From CBDDKS01 sp965230335 (GTDB lineage Bacteria; Pseudomonadota; Gammaproteobacteria; Enterobacterales; Kangiellaceae): DNA of 64,000 bases. The stretch lies in contig CBDDKS010000001.1 of NCBI GenBank assembly GCA_965230335.1, positions 1 to 64,000 on the forward strand. The letters run 5' to 3'. This document shows positions 29,886 to 39,230 of this stretch, piece after piece. Below the pieces are notes generated by a model. That model saw only the letters and a program-made list of their open reading frames with translations, had not been told where the DNA came from and ran no database searches. The stretch's first letter is position 1; each line of letters opens with the position of its first letter. The position numbers and the translations under genes are program-made.

Positions 29886-30296
29886 ATGAACAATTTATCA
29901 AGCATTTACGATGCTATTGATCGATGCACCATCGAGCTCACCAAACAAAAATCCGATCCCACCTGGACGAAATTAAGAGGTGTATTATTCGAAATGAGTG
30001 GAAATTTTGAAAATGCTATCCGAGATTTTTCAGAAATAAACTTAAAATACCCCAATGACTTAGACTCTTACTTCTTAAAAGCTTATACTTATTTGAAAAT
30101 GTCAGAGGAAAATCTTGCGGTTAAGGTTTTAAATAATTTAAATCTCAACATTCGTATTCAATACGTGAACTCGAGCATTTTAATTCAAAGAATTACCAAC
30201 AAACGAAATGCCATTGTGCGCAAATTGCAGACGGAGGTGAAATTTAGAGATTTAAATAGAAAACATAATTTTGTTGAAAATTTTTCCCTAAATTAG
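29886..30296 (+). CDS. Small TPR-like protein
   Basis: A 136-residue helical protein. Residues ~20-85 have the spacing of two tetratricopeptide-like helix pairs (TKLRGVLFEMSGNFENAI, then LDSYFLKAYTYLKMSEEN). The tail is basic. It has no signal peptide. It lies 192 bp upstream of, and co-directional with, the histidine kinase gene and may be an adaptor for it; this is positional inference only. Confidence 0.6.
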   Translation: MNNLSSIYDAIDRCTIELTKQKSDPTWTKLRGVLFEMSGNFENAIRDFSEINLKYPNDLDSYFLKAYTYLKMSEENLAVKVLNNLNLNIRIQYVNSSILIQRITNKRNAIVRKLQTEVKFRDLNRKHNFVENFSLN

Positions 30297-30488
30297 TGCT
30301 GCATAACCAAGTATTTTGTATTTAAGCAAAGCATACTCAATTTTTACCAATTCAGTTGGAGATTAACGTTATTTTTTAAGTTGATCGCGAGAGTATTTTT
30401 TGTAACTAATATAACAATAGCAGCCATTAAGGTAGAGCTATGGGTACGCATTATGCTTATTTGTTTAAAATTGTTTAAAAACTGAGAT

Positions 30489-32027
30489 ATGGAAATCCAA
30501 GATGTTCAGCCAATATTTATTGATGCAACGCATATTTCTTGTGAAGATAAAGCCGCTCAATCATTATTGCGAAAAATTTATCGTAGCGTTCAAAAAAAAC
30601 TAGAAAACGACCCAGAAAAAAACGTAGCTAACTTAAGCGAATTCGAACAAGAAACGCTGAAAAGTATAAATGAAACTTACAACTCTACAAAAAACAATCG
30701 TTTTTCACAAAAATTAATTGTTAGTGAATTATTATCGGAGGCGCATGCCATTCTCGGGTATACCGAAACATGGGACTCGGAATTTAACGAGCTTTTCGAA
30801 TTAATCGAAAATTTCATGTTTACAGGATTGAGATATGGAATATTTAAAAATCACTTTGACCAATTTGATGAAGTTGTCGCCAAAGTATTAAAATTGGATT
30901 TTTCGGAACAAGCTACTTTGTTGAAAAATAAAGGTTCGGCTATCAACCTGTCAAATATAGCACCGAATTCGGTTAATGAAATCATAGAAAAATTAAAAGA
31001 ATCGACTGTTTCTTCCAAAGCTGTAAACGCTTTAACATCCCACCTCGGAAATACCGGTTTTGTTGTGTGTGATGAATGTTTCAATATTCGATTTTGTAAT
31101 AATTTGATAGAAACTTTACTCGAAGAAACTAATTCAAACCTATTGGGTGTAAACTTTTTAGATTTTATTCCTGAGAATAAAGATTTTATAAAAAGCTATA
31201 AAAACCTGGATTCAATGAAAAACGTTCCGGTTAAATTAAAAACGGGAAAGTCCAAATATTCTTTCATCAATGCATATATTACCATTCCAACAATAGATTC
31301 TTTCCATAACGAAATCGATGAAATTGTATTCTTACTAACACATGACCCCATTTCAGAAGATGATTACGAATTTAATATGACAATGGAAGCTCATGACAAA
31401 CTAACTCCATTAAATCAAATAATAGGAGCAGCCAACTTGATAAAATCGTCTAGAAAAATAGCTGAAACAAAAATGTTAGCAAACATAATTAGAAAGAAAG
31501 CAGTGGTCATGAAAGATAGAATTTCATCCACCATGCTATCTATCGCTCAGGGCATACCTGAAAGTATTGAAGCTATAAGTTACAATGAAATTTTCACAGA
31601 CATATTCAACTTAATTGGAATCCCTGAGCATGGAGGAAAAATTGAACTAAGCTATCAAGCGGCAGAAATAACCAAACCATTTTACACTTCGAAGCGACTT
31701 TTTATATCCATCTTTCAAAATTTAATTTCAAATTCGATTAAATATTCACAATCGGATAAAAAAACGCTTGTTCACATTGAAGTAAATGACTATCTGAACG
31801 GATTGCTGATTACATATAAAGATAATGGTATAGGCATACCTGAAGAGATGTATTACAAAATATTCAACAAAGGTATAAGGGTACAGTCCAGTAAGCATAT
31901 AGAAGGTACAGGAAACGGATTATATTTGGTAAAGAAAAGTGTAGAATTATTGAATGGCCACATCCAATTGGAGTCCAAATTGGATGTAGGCACAAAATTT
32001 AGTATTAAATTACCTTCTCTTTCTTAG
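30489..32027 (+). CDS. Cytoplasmic PAS sensor histidine kinase
   Basis: A 512-residue kinase without membrane spans. Residues 1-185 are a helical region with no family I recognise, shared with the paralogue at 36180. A PAS-like domain follows (~190-295, GFVVCDECFNIRFCNN). The H-box is AHDKLTPLNQIIG with phospho-acceptor His302 in the expected H-x4-PL spacing. The ATPase domain has the N-box (FQNLISNSIKYS), G1 (YKDNGIGIPEE) and G2 (GTGNGLYLVKKS), all intact. There is no receiver domain and no response regulator nearby. The 3' end overlaps the 3' end of the convergent oxoamine-synthase gene by 23 bp, so transcripts of the two could interfere. Confidence 0.88.
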   Translation: MEIQDVQPIFIDATHISCEDKAAQSLLRKIYRSVQKKLENDPEKNVANLSEFEQETLKSINETYNSTKNNRFSQKLIVSELLSEAHAILGYTETWDSEFNELFELIENFMFTGLRYGIFKNHFDQFDEVVAKVLKLDFSEQATLLKNKGSAINLSNIAPNSVNEIIEKLKESTVSSKAVNALTSHLGNTGFVVCDECFNIRFCNNLIETLLEETNSNLLGVNFLDFIPENKDFIKSYKNLDSMKNVPVKLKTGKSKYSFINAYITIPTIDSFHNEIDEIVFLLTHDPISEDDYEFNMTMEAHDKLTPLNQIIGAANLIKSSRKIAETKMLANIIRKKAVVMKDRISSTMLSIAQGIPESIEAISYNEIFTDIFNLIGIPEHGGKIELSYQAAEITKPFYTSKRLFISIFQNLISNSIKYSQSDKKTLVHIEVNDYLNGLLITYKDNGIGIPEEMYYKIFNKGIRVQSSKHIEGTGNGLYLVKKSVELLNGHIQLESKLDVGTKFSIKLPSLS

Positions 32028-34500
32028 AAACGTTACTATTGATACTAAGGAAGGACATTAAAGACTCTTTATGCATATCTGCGTTCTGAATGTAGCATGA
32101 ATTCTTTTGTCTTATGGCAGCAAACTTGCGCTTAATTGTGGATGAAGTAATACCTAAATCAATAGATAATTTCAGGCTATTTGCCCTTTGAACTACGAGC
32201 CAAAGTACTTGAGCATACAAGTTCTGAGACCTATAATTATAATTAAGGCCTAATATTAATGCATTGTATAAATGGTCATTAACACTACTTATTGTCATTG
32301 CTACAGGTTGCTTATCATTGTCAGAAAAGAGCGAATTATTTCTGTAAACGGCTATTACTTCCCAATGCTGACTTTCAATTGCTTCCTTAAAAAATTTTTT
32401 CGGCAAATCATATACGCTTACTTCATATTTATTATTGTAAACATTTTTATACAAATCATACAATTCCCCTACTATTTGTTCAGATGACTCTTCTATTACC
32501 CTCGCAAAAAAATGATCCTGAAATTTTTGAACATGTTCGGAAAAAAACCTTTTCCTATTCCAACGCTGTTTACTATTCCTTGAAGTCATACTCAAATGAT
32601 TCTGAAATCCCTGAGAATTATTCCAATCTGCAAAATGTAGAATATGGCCATCTGGTAAATCAAATTTTCTAAAACCATGTTCGAAGAAAATTTTCTTCAA
32701 TTCATCGTCATCCGATGGAAAATCTCTAAAAGTTAGCACATTTATCTCATGTCGATCCCTGTAACTCTGGATATATTCTATAAGAACAGAAAGTGCCCTT
32801 TGCCACTTACCATGTGTCCTATCAATAAAGGTGTGTTCTCCTAAACTCAAGAGACATCCCATCATCAAATTTTTTGAAGAAAAACTATATTTATCCTGAT
32901 TAAGAGATCTAATTTCTTCCAGTTGTTTTGATACATTTTCCGAAGCGAACATATCATCTTTAGTTATCGTCTCTGTGAAAAAAGTGGTGAGTACAAATTG
33001 ACCTAATTTATCTTTTACAAGATAATAGTGAAATTTCCAATTATATTCAGATTGTGCGTGATTGCAAAAGGTTTTTTCGAAAAACAAAAGTTGGTCCCAA
33101 TCGTTGGCACTATTGGCGGGCCTAAACTTATTCCAAACCTCTTTAGGGATATTCTCAATAGTAGTTTCATGTTGTATTGTAAAGTCTTCGCAGTCACGAA
33201 TTTCCAAAGGAACACCTTTAATTATCTGCTCAAATTTTTGTACTTTTTTGAACCCGCGTTCAACATCTTTCACTGATCGTCCCAAGTCTTGAAAGGTCTT
33301 GGGATAGTGATATGCTAACATTTTTACTAAGAATTCAATATCTTCTGTCGTGTGATGTAATGTTAAGGTAAAACGTATTCCCGCACTTTGATCGGGCACG
33401 GCAGGGAAAATAGCCGAATTGACATAACAACCACTTTCAATAAGCCTACGACTTAATTCTAAGCTGGTTTTTACTTGACCAGTCCCCACAAAAAAAATCG
33501 GAGAATGATCATTAGACATTACTGGTAAATTTTCGTTCTTTAAAAGCTTTAAACAATAATCTAATTTATCCTGAAGAGCTTGCTGCTTTTCATAAATTTC
33601 AGGGCTCAAATGAATTTTAGCTGAAGCAATTCCTGCTCCAAGAACCGGAACTTGAATCGGACCAGAGAATATATAAGGGCCAGAACAATTTTTAACAATT
33701 TCACATATTTCACGCGAAGGAAAAATGAATGCACTTCCTCCTGTCCCAAAAGCTTTGCATAAGGATGTAGCTATAACCATCCTTGGATGTATACATTTGA
33801 TTTGATCCAAAACAACCCCTGAACCATTTTTACCTCTTATACTCATTCCATGAGCATCATCAACATATAAATGAAGTTTGGGATATCTATTCGCAAGATT
33901 GATAATTTCATCCAATGGGGCAAAATCACCATACATACTGTAAACACCATCAAAGAAATACCAAATTTTATCGTACTGATTTTCTAACTTTTTTATCTTA
34001 GCTTCTAACAAATCAATTCTGTTATGCCGAACCAAATCAATAGTGGCTCCATTTGATGCCATTTTCCGCGTTGCATCTTGTACAGAAGCATGAACCTGCT
34101 GATCTAATATTAGAAGTTCTCCAGAGTTTACAAGTACTGGAATAACCGCATGATGCCCAAGTGAGACAGAGGTAAAAGTCAATACAGGGCTTCCAAATAT
34201 CGATTCGAGTAAGTCGATATAATATTTCTGCGGTTCAATAGACATATAAGCCCTTGATGACGCGAACTGTACACCATACTTCATCATGTAATATGACGCC
34301 GATTTTATTAATCTTTTATCTAGCTCTAAGCCCAGGTATGAGCAACTGCCATAATTGACAACATCTTTATTATCTATTCGTAACAACCTCCCATTATAAA
34401 CCTGATTATCAGTAGTTAAATGTAAGGAACCTTCGGACTTGCCATAGCTTATATAATCATAAACTACGTTTTTAAATTGCGACTTTTTTATTTGTTTCAT
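32005..34500 (-). CDS. Alpha-oxoamine synthase fused to GNAT/FemAB-like acyltransferase
   Basis: An 831-residue fusion. Residues ~30-390 form a PLP-dependent alpha-oxoamine synthase (fold type I), with the cofactor Asp-His segment VDDAHGMSIRG and Schiff-base Lys249 in ATSLCKAFGTGGS. Enzymes of this family condense an amino acid with an acyl-CoA or acyl-ACP (KBL, BioF, serine palmitoyltransferase, CqsA, cysteate acyltransferase of sulfonolipids). Residues ~420-820 look like GNAT/FemAB-type acyltransferase domains (WNRKRFFSEHV, then LILGLNYNYRSQNLYAQ). Together they could make and then N-acylate an amino-ketone, that is a lipid or a signal molecule. It faces the histidine kinase gene tail to tail, recalling autoinducer synthase/sensor pairs, but sulfonolipid synthesis is equally possible. 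Confidence 0.78.
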   Translation of the reverse strand: MKQIKKSQFKNVVYDYISYGKSEGSLHLTTDNQVYNGRLLRIDNKDVVNYGSCSYLGLELDKRLIKSASYYMMKYGVQFASSRAYMSIEPQKYYIDLLESIFGSPVLTFTSVSLGHHAVIPVLVNSGELLILDQQVHASVQDATRKMASNGATIDLVRHNRIDLLEAKIKKLENQYDKIWYFFDGVYSMYGDFAPLDEIINLANRYPKLHLYVDDAHGMSIRGKNGSGVVLDQIKCIHPRMVIATSLCKAFGTGGSAFIFPSREICEIVKNCSGPYIFSGPIQVPVLGAGIASAKIHLSPEIYEKQQALQDKLDYCLKLLKNENLPVMSNDHSPIFFVGTGQVKTSLELSRRLIESGCYVNSAIFPAVPDQSAGIRFTLTLHHTTEDIEFLVKMLAYHYPKTFQDLGRSVKDVERGFKKVQKFEQIIKGVPLEIRDCEDFTIQHETTIENIPKEVWNKFRPANSANDWDQLLFFEKTFCNHAQSEYNWKFHYYLVKDKLGQFVLTTFFTETITKDDMFASENVSKQLEEIRSLNQDKYSFSSKNLMMGCLLSLGEHTFIDRTHGKWQRALSVLIEYIQSYRDRHEINVLTFRDFPSDDDELKKIFFEHGFRKFDLPDGHILHFADWNNSQGFQNHLSMTSRNSKQRWNRKRFFSEHVQKFQDHFFARVIEESSEQIVGELYDLYKNVYNNKYEVSVYDLPKKFFKEAIESQHWEVIAVYRNNSLFSDNDKQPVAMTISSVNDHLYNALILGLNYNYRSQNLYAQVLWLVVQRANSLKLSIDLGITSSTIKRKFAAIRQKNSCYIQNADMHKESLMSFLSINSNVSKKEKVI

Positions 34501-34552
34501 TATATGTAGTTTTAAGCAAAAATTACTAATAAATTATTTGTTCATTGAATAT

Positions 34553-34942
34553 ATGATTGATCATGAATTGAGCTTTGAAAATGAACTAGTCAAAATGTGG
34601 ATTGAAGACGGGATTCTTTTTGGATACTACAAACCAGGATGTAGACTGGATTTGGAGGCCATACAAAAAGTCGTCAAAGACCGCATTACTTTTTGCAAGG
34701 GCAAAACATACCCGAGCTATATTAATATAACCAATATTGAAAGCATTAGTCTAAAGGCACGAGCTTATATGGGAAGCAAAGCTTCAACGGTTTGTATTAG
34801 TCGTGCCGCTGTTTTAGCTAAAACTGTCATGGCACATCACTTTATTAATCTTTTCTTTAAACTAGAGATCGCACCAATTCCAATCAAAATCTTCAAGAAA
34901 GAAGAGACCGCAATCGCATGGTTAAAGTCGTTCGAAAATTGA
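34553..34942 (+). CDS. Small STAS-fold-like protein (DUF7793-like)
   Basis: A 129-residue soluble protein. I start it at ATG 34553 (MIDHELSFENELVK); the frame also opens at a TTG 15 bp earlier. A beta-alpha pattern with INITNIESISLKARAYM and then RAAVLAKTVMAHHFINLFF resembles the small SpoIIAA-like proteins common beside Bacteroidota histidine kinases. A diverged paralogue lies at 37544. It is divergent from the oxoamine-synthase gene. The family assignment is from pattern memory. Confidence 0.6.
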   Translation: MIDHELSFENELVKMWIEDGILFGYYKPGCRLDLEAIQKVVKDRITFCKGKTYPSYINITNIESISLKARAYMGSKASTVCISRAAVLAKTVMAHHFINLFFKLEIAPIPIKIFKKEETAIAWLKSFEN

Positions 34943-35467
34943 TTTTTCACTAGTTATACGTCTCAATCGAGCTAATTGTTAGAATACCAGAGTAAGAAAG
35001 CACATGAAATTGTCAATTTTTAGCTAAGTGAAACAATTTCATTGCACCAATAAAATTAATATATTTGTTAGACAGGCGCTTCAATTGAGAAGTAGCTCAA
35101 AGTATTTGACACTGATAGCAGCTACCAGAGCTAGAAAATTGGGAACTTTCGATTGTACAAAGGTTGGTTGGCTATCGTCCACAGTATGCGTGGGCGTGGC
35201 TTTCTTTTGTACACAGGTTACCCAATACCTCTAGGCTCAGAAACCATTGTCCACGCTTTTTTTTCGGACCATGTCAAAACAAATTATTTCCTTCTAAACT
35301 ACTGAAAGATTTAAGGCGGATATGCGCTGCTATCTCTTCTATGTACTCCCGATTAAGGTTCAATTGTTTACATCGAAACCAATTACGCTTAAACGTAGTC
35401 GTTTTCGAACAAGTAAGATGCTCTTAGCTGAATATCAGTCTTCGAAATTTATATAAACACTAAAAAA
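34943..35467. other. 525-bp intergenic region
   Basis: I find no convincing gene: the open frames here have atypical composition (Arg, Cys and His rich) and poor starts. No strong hairpin or repeat was seen. Confidence 0.4.
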
Positions 35468-35737
35468 ATGAAAAGGACAACCTTCCATATGAACTGCGAT
35501 GCTACTATTAAAAAGTTAGTCTCTTCTGTTATCAATATACCTACTAACAAAAGTCATCCAACTAATATGTTGTTTAACACCGGAAGTACAAAAAAACTCT
35601 TAAGCAATTATAAACTAAGTCAGAACATCATAAAACATCACAAACATACACTATACGCGTTCTTCTTAGTCGTTACAAATTTTATCATTCTAATAACTCC
35701 CGTTCTTCGAATAGAATTTAATAGTTCAACAATATGA
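35468..35737 (+). CDS. Small hypothetical protein with C-terminal membrane helix, 89 aa
   Basis: It has an ATG start after an A-run. The N-terminal 55 residues are polar and basic, and a hydrophobic helix (LYAFFLVVTNFIILITPVL) lies near the end. The stop overlaps the next ATG by 4 nt (ATGA), which supports translation of both. No family recognised. Confidence 0.4.
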   Translation: MKRTTFHMNCDATIKKLVSSVINIPTNKSHPTNMLFNTGSTKKLLSNYKLSQNIIKHHKHTLYAFFLVVTNFIILITPVLRIEFNSSTI

Positions 35738-36000
35738 AAAAGGAAATAATAAACAAACAGCTGCGTAATGGTAAGCTAATAAGATTAGACGACAAATCCA
35801 TTGGTGTGTTTATCGTGACTAATGACCAGGTCAAGGTGGTTGTCTCCGAAAAGGGCCATTTGTTATTTGATTGGCCCACGAGAGAAATAGAAGTTATTTG
35901 CGGAAGTGGTTTGAGTGGCACCTACTTTGAAAACATCGATCACGTACGAAACGCGATAACAAATGGAGAATTTAAATGTGCTTTTGGTGAAGGTTTTTAA
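35734..36000 (+). CDS. Small hypothetical protein, 88 aa
   Basis: A compact soluble beta-rich protein (IRLDDKSIGVFIVTNDQVKV) with balanced composition and an ATG start overlapping the preceding stop. There is no membrane span. Nothing in it points to a function. Confidence 0.5.
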   Translation: MKKEIINKQLRNGKLIRLDDKSIGVFIVTNDQVKVVVSEKGHLLFDWPTREIEVICGSGLSGTYFENIDHVRNAITNGEFKCAFGEGF

Positions 36001-36117
36001 TTAGTATCCACTAGATAAAACCACTCATCATCATTATAATTTCATTTTTTTAGAACGCATAAACCTAAGTTAAACCAATTAAAACCCAAATTGTTCAAAT
36101 TTGATTGAAATAGCATA

Positions 36118-36146
36118 TTGTAGATTACCTGCTTATTTTTAATTTG
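36118..36146 (+). promoter_or_regulatory. Possible promoter of the degenerate kinase paralogue
   Basis: TTG (36118-36120), an 18-nt gap and TTAATTTG (36139-36146) match the Bacteroidota consensus except for one base in TAnnTTTG. The -7 box ends 33 bp before the ATG at 36180. Confidence 0.35.
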
Positions 36147-36179
36147 CATAATATACTATTCAAAAATTTGCGCAAGACA

Positions 36180-37415
36180 ATGGGGCGAGAGAAAAACAAA
36201 AACAATAAGCTACAAATTAATTCCATAGACCCTATGGCGCAAGAACTATTAAACGATACATACCAGACCTACAAACGTAAAGATAGGCTCACACTATATG
36301 AAAAAGATTTCATAGCTAAAGTAGAGTCAATATATGCGTCCCAAAAAGTATCTCCCAGAAAAAACGAGCTATATTCGCAGATTTACAAAATACTAAATCA
36401 GGCAGAGCTATTGGAAGATCAACATCAGGTAATTTTGAAAGCAATCAGCGCTCTGGTTGATACTGAACCTGAAAAAGGATCGGTGATTGATAACTGGTTT
36501 ATTGAAACCAGAAAAGTCCTGAACTCCTTTAAACGACTTGATTTTTCAAATCAACTTCCTATTCTGGATGTTAACAACAAGCATGATTTATTAAACTATT
36601 TTGGTTTTGCTGTGAATTCATTAATTGAATCGGTGCAATATTCGATGCTCACCAGAAATGCTTTAAATGCTATTTCAGCATTTATTGGCGAAGCGATCAT
36701 TGTCGTTTGCAACCTGGAAGGAAAAGTTCGAACAATGAATGACCAGGGACTCAATTTGTTTGGAATCAATAAATTTCAAATTAACAAGACAAACCTTAAA
36801 GACTATTTGAACAGTTTTGATTCGCTTACAAAAAAAGTAGGTACCTCCAATTGGCAAGAATTTTCTATTAAAACAAACCAAGATACCCCTGTTTTGGTTG
36901 AAGCTTTTGTTTTGAAAACTGAAGTCCAGGAACTTGAAACCAAGGAAATAGTGTTGATTATGCGATTAAAAAGAAGAGAAAGGCTCAAAGACAATTTTAA
37001 AACTCTTGTAAATCTGGGGGTTTTAATTAACGATTTCTTTACACCAATTCTTAACCGTTATCCGGAAACGGAAATCAACGTTCATAACCAACTGAATCGC
37101 CACATCAATGCTGACCCCAAAGACATCGAACGTATTTTTTTTCTACTTTGCAAGCTGTGCAAACTTGAAAATAACAAAGATGAAAAACCTGCTTTTTTTG
37201 TAATAGATGTCAAGAAAGCAAGTTCAAAGTCCGTTCAATTCTTATGTCATGTAAAAAGTGCTCACTTTCCAAAAAATGAAACCGGGCACACCTCTTTTTT
37301 GGACCAAGAAGAATATCGAGAGTTATCTGTAATCGCACTTAAATATGATGGATTTCTAGAGTTGTTTTTCACTTCAAATGACTGCGGCCATTTTCAACTA
37401 GTACTTCATTGCTAA
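36180..37415 (+). CDS. Degenerate histidine-kinase paralogue
   Basis: A 411-residue soluble protein. I start it at ATG 36180; an upstream TTG at 36144 also opens the frame. It aligns along its length with the kinase at 30489: the same helical N-terminus (SIDPMAQELLNDTYQTYK), the same junction (RNALNAISAFIGEAIIVVCN) and a PAS-like segment. After that, the H-box is missing, the N-box is eroded (IERIFFLLCKLCKLE) and no glycine-rich G1 or G2 box remains. It should not phosphorylate anything. It may act as a dimer partner or decoy for the intact kinase (inference). The small STAS-like gene lies immediately downstream. Confidence 0.68.
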   Translation: MGREKNKNNKLQINSIDPMAQELLNDTYQTYKRKDRLTLYEKDFIAKVESIYASQKVSPRKNELYSQIYKILNQAELLEDQHQVILKAISALVDTEPEKGSVIDNWFIETRKVLNSFKRLDFSNQLPILDVNNKHDLLNYFGFAVNSLIESVQYSMLTRNALNAISAFIGEAIIVVCNLEGKVRTMNDQGLNLFGINKFQINKTNLKDYLNSFDSLTKKVGTSNWQEFSIKTNQDTPVLVEAFVLKTEVQELETKEIVLIMRLKRRERLKDNFKTLVNLGVLINDFFTPILNRYPETEINVHNQLNRHINADPKDIERIFFLLCKLCKLENNKDEKPAFFVIDVKKASSKSVQFLCHVKSAHFPKNETGHTSFLDQEEYRELSVIALKYDGFLELFFTSNDCGHFQLVLHC

Positions 37416-37543
37416 GCAATGATTTCACCTTCAAGATAAGCTAAAGTTATTCTCACAAGGAGCAAACATTGCCTACTTGGACTAATATTATTTTACCAAA
37501 CTTTTTGCTCACCAAACGTATAAGCCAATCACTTTTTACTAAG

Positions 37544-37948
37544 ATGCCATACACTAAAACACCTGCTCATGGTTCTGAATTTGATTATGGATTTAAATTA
37601 ACTTTTAAAAACTCCATAATTGAACTCGATTTTTCCACTAAGGTCATAACACAAGAGCTTATCAATGAAGCCTATGCCAGCATTTCTGATATAACAAAAG
37701 ATGAAAAGCACCCTATTTTGATCGATATCAGCAGGAGTTTAGGAGCCAGTGATGAAACTTGCTATTACTGGCGCATTGAACATCAAAAAAGGGCTACTCC
37801 TGCACTCGCCTTTATATTGGCTAGTAAAACTAATTGGTTGTTCTATGATTTTTGGTTACTAAGTACGCAATCGAGTAAAATACCAACATATGCCTTTTCG
37901 TTACCGGAGAAAGAAAAAGCCCGAATGTGGTTGTATAAATTTGCTTAA
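37544..37948 (+). CDS. Small STAS-fold-like protein, paralogue of the 34553 gene
   Basis: A 134-residue soluble protein. I start it at ATG 37544 (MPYTKTPAHGSEF); the longer frame starts only with TTG. It has the same layout and length as the 34553 product: an N-terminal sheet, a central ILIDISRSLGAS and a C-terminal helix pair. It lies just downstream of the degenerate kinase paralogue. The pairing of kinase-like and STAS-like genes twice within 8 kb suggests duplication of a signalling pair. Confidence 0.6.
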   Translation: MPYTKTPAHGSEFDYGFKLTFKNSIIELDFSTKVITQELINEAYASISDITKDEKHPILIDISRSLGASDETCYYWRIEHQKRATPALAFILASKTNWLFYDFWLLSTQSSKIPTYAFSLPEKEKARMWLYKFA

Positions 37949-38107
37949 GGAAAGTACCATTATTATCCCTCATTGTTTTTAAAAACTGGGCTGAAATCAC
38001 AAATCCAATAGGATTCATAATTTTTAGTAGTAATACTCAACTCGGTCTTTTACCTGGATAGTTTTAGGGTTCGTATCAAATGGTGTTATTGCACATTAAG
38101 ACAAATT

Positions 38108-38641
38108 TCAACCTGTCAACCTAGCCGTTCCTTCATGTTCTTTAAAAAGCGAAGCAATTGTTCTTCCTCCTAAATCCTGAAAATGAGGTTTGTCTACGAT
38201 ACGCTTCCATCGACCGCCCCATTCAAGTCCTAAAGATTCACCAATTTGACCTATTCGTTCCCATTTAGGATTCTGCCAAATTGGTTTACCATTTTTAAAT
38301 TCAACGACATCTACTGCTATTCTGTAGTTATGTGCAGATTTCCCACATCGAGCATTAGTCACAATCTTGCCTTTTGTTGTCCTACCTTGTGCATAAAGGG
38401 CATTTTGCTCCTTGCAGTCGCGAAAGGCAGAAATCACTCTCAAGTCAATTCCTTCTTTCTTTGCCTTTGACAACAGTTTTACAACTTTCTTTCGAAATTT
38501 AGGCTCAAGAGTACCTAAAAGTCTTTCTGTTTTAGGATCAAATTTCTGATCTAATTTAATACGTACCAAAAGGAACGCAATACCACCAGTAACAATCACC
38601 AAGGACAAACCTATAAAAACGTGTTGTTTCTTAACTTTCAT
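38108..38641 (-). CDS. Membrane-anchored M15 (VanY-like) peptidoglycan peptidase
   Basis: A 177-residue protein from ATG 38641 (MKVKKQHVFIGL); a GTG 15 bp upstream is an alternative. An N-terminal membrane helix (HVFIGLSLVIVTGGIAFLLV) is followed by an M15 domain with all key residues: His104 and Asp111 in SAHNYRIAVDV, and Asp150 and His153 in DKPHFQ, preceded by LEWGGRW. Relatives are phage L-Ala-D-Glu endopeptidases (endolysins) of Bacteroidota phages, which are normally soluble. Anchoring one in a membrane would fit a virion-associated or envelope-localised wall-cutting enzyme. It is the last gene of the 19-gene cluster and overlaps the preceding small gene by 11 nt. Confidence 0.9.
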   Translation of the reverse strand: MKVKKQHVFIGLSLVIVTGGIAFLLVRIKLDQKFDPKTERLLGTLEPKFRKKVVKLLSKAKKEGIDLRVISAFRDCKEQNALYAQGRTTKGKIVTNARCGKSAHNYRIAVDVVEFKNGKPIWQNPKWERIGQIGESLGLEWGGRWKRIVDKPHFQDLGGRTIASLFKEHEGTARLTG

Positions 38642-38783
38642 CTTCTTCTTTGTCACCTGAACAAGTGCAAGGTTTCTTTGCAGCTTTCAACGCTTGATAC
38701 AAATTAATTGAAGTATTTGCGATGTTGAGTACTAAAAAAACACTAAACAAAACCGGAACTAGTTTATTCTCTTTCATTTTCAT
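38631..38783 (-). CDS. Small single-span membrane protein, 50 aa
   Basis: Starts MKMKENKLVPVLFSVFLVLN and ends ALKAAKKPCTCSGDKEEDES with TAA at 38631-38633. One hydrophobic helix (residues ~8-22) is followed by a basic segment, a CTC pair and an acidic tail. It fits exactly between its neighbours in the operon (8 bp after the upstream stop, 11-nt overlap downstream), which supports coding despite its size. No family recognised. Confidence 0.6.
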   Translation of the reverse strand: MKMKENKLVPVLFSVFLVLNIANTSINLYQALKAAKKPCTCSGDKEEDES

Positions 38784-38791
38784 CGTTTACA

Positions 38792-39217
38792 TTATTCACT
38801 GTTAACCGGAGCGCCATACTCAATAGGCCACATAGCAATATATGGTTTGGGATTCATCAATAATTCATCTGTAGTTGTCAAAAATTCTCCTTCCAGGAAT
38901 ATAATTCCATCGTTGTTAATTGCATAGAAAAATGTCTGGCCTTCAAATGACGTAAGCGTACCGGCTAAAGCTCCGATTGATGAATTGAGTGGCTTCGGGA
39001 AATTGATCACATTAGCTTTTAACAGCCCCGTACCTGCTGTTAATTTCAAACGAATATCTTTAGTAAGTACCAGGTTTCCATTTGCTGTTGCATAGGTGTT
39101 TCGATTAGGGGTATGGTAGACTATAGTATTTATCTGCGCGGGTACAATTTCATATAATTGTTCATTATTAATAAAATTCGTCGTACTTAAGTCGCTATTA
39201 TATCCACCCCCATTCAT
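38792..39217 (-). CDS. Soluble beta-rich cluster protein, 141 aa
   Basis: I start it at ATG 39217 (MNGGGYNSDLSTTNF); a longer frame from 39277 would overlap the upstream gene by 47 bp. There is no signal peptide or membrane helix. It shows beta alternation throughout (LVLTKDIRLKLTAGTG, then TFFYAINNDGIIFLEGEF), suggesting a small beta-sandwich or tip domain. I know no family. Its context among anchored proteins suggests a structural component. Confidence 0.6.
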   Translation of the reverse strand: MNGGGYNSDLSTTNFINNEQLYEIVPAQINTIVYHTPNRNTYATANGNLVLTKDIRLKLTAGTGLLKANVINFPKPLNSSIGALAGTLTSFEGQTFFYAINNDGIIFLEGEFLTTTDELLMNPKPYIAMWPIEYGAPVNSE

Positions 39218-39230
39218 TTGTTTATGTTTT

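Noticed and set aside
35028..35427. Two overlapping short plus-strand reading frames
   Set aside because: They have Arg/Cys/His-rich unlikely proteins, mutual overlap in different frames and no conserved pattern.
36180..37415. A second active histidine kinase
   Set aside because: It lacks a phospho-acceptor His in an H-box and the glycine-rich ATP-lid motifs.
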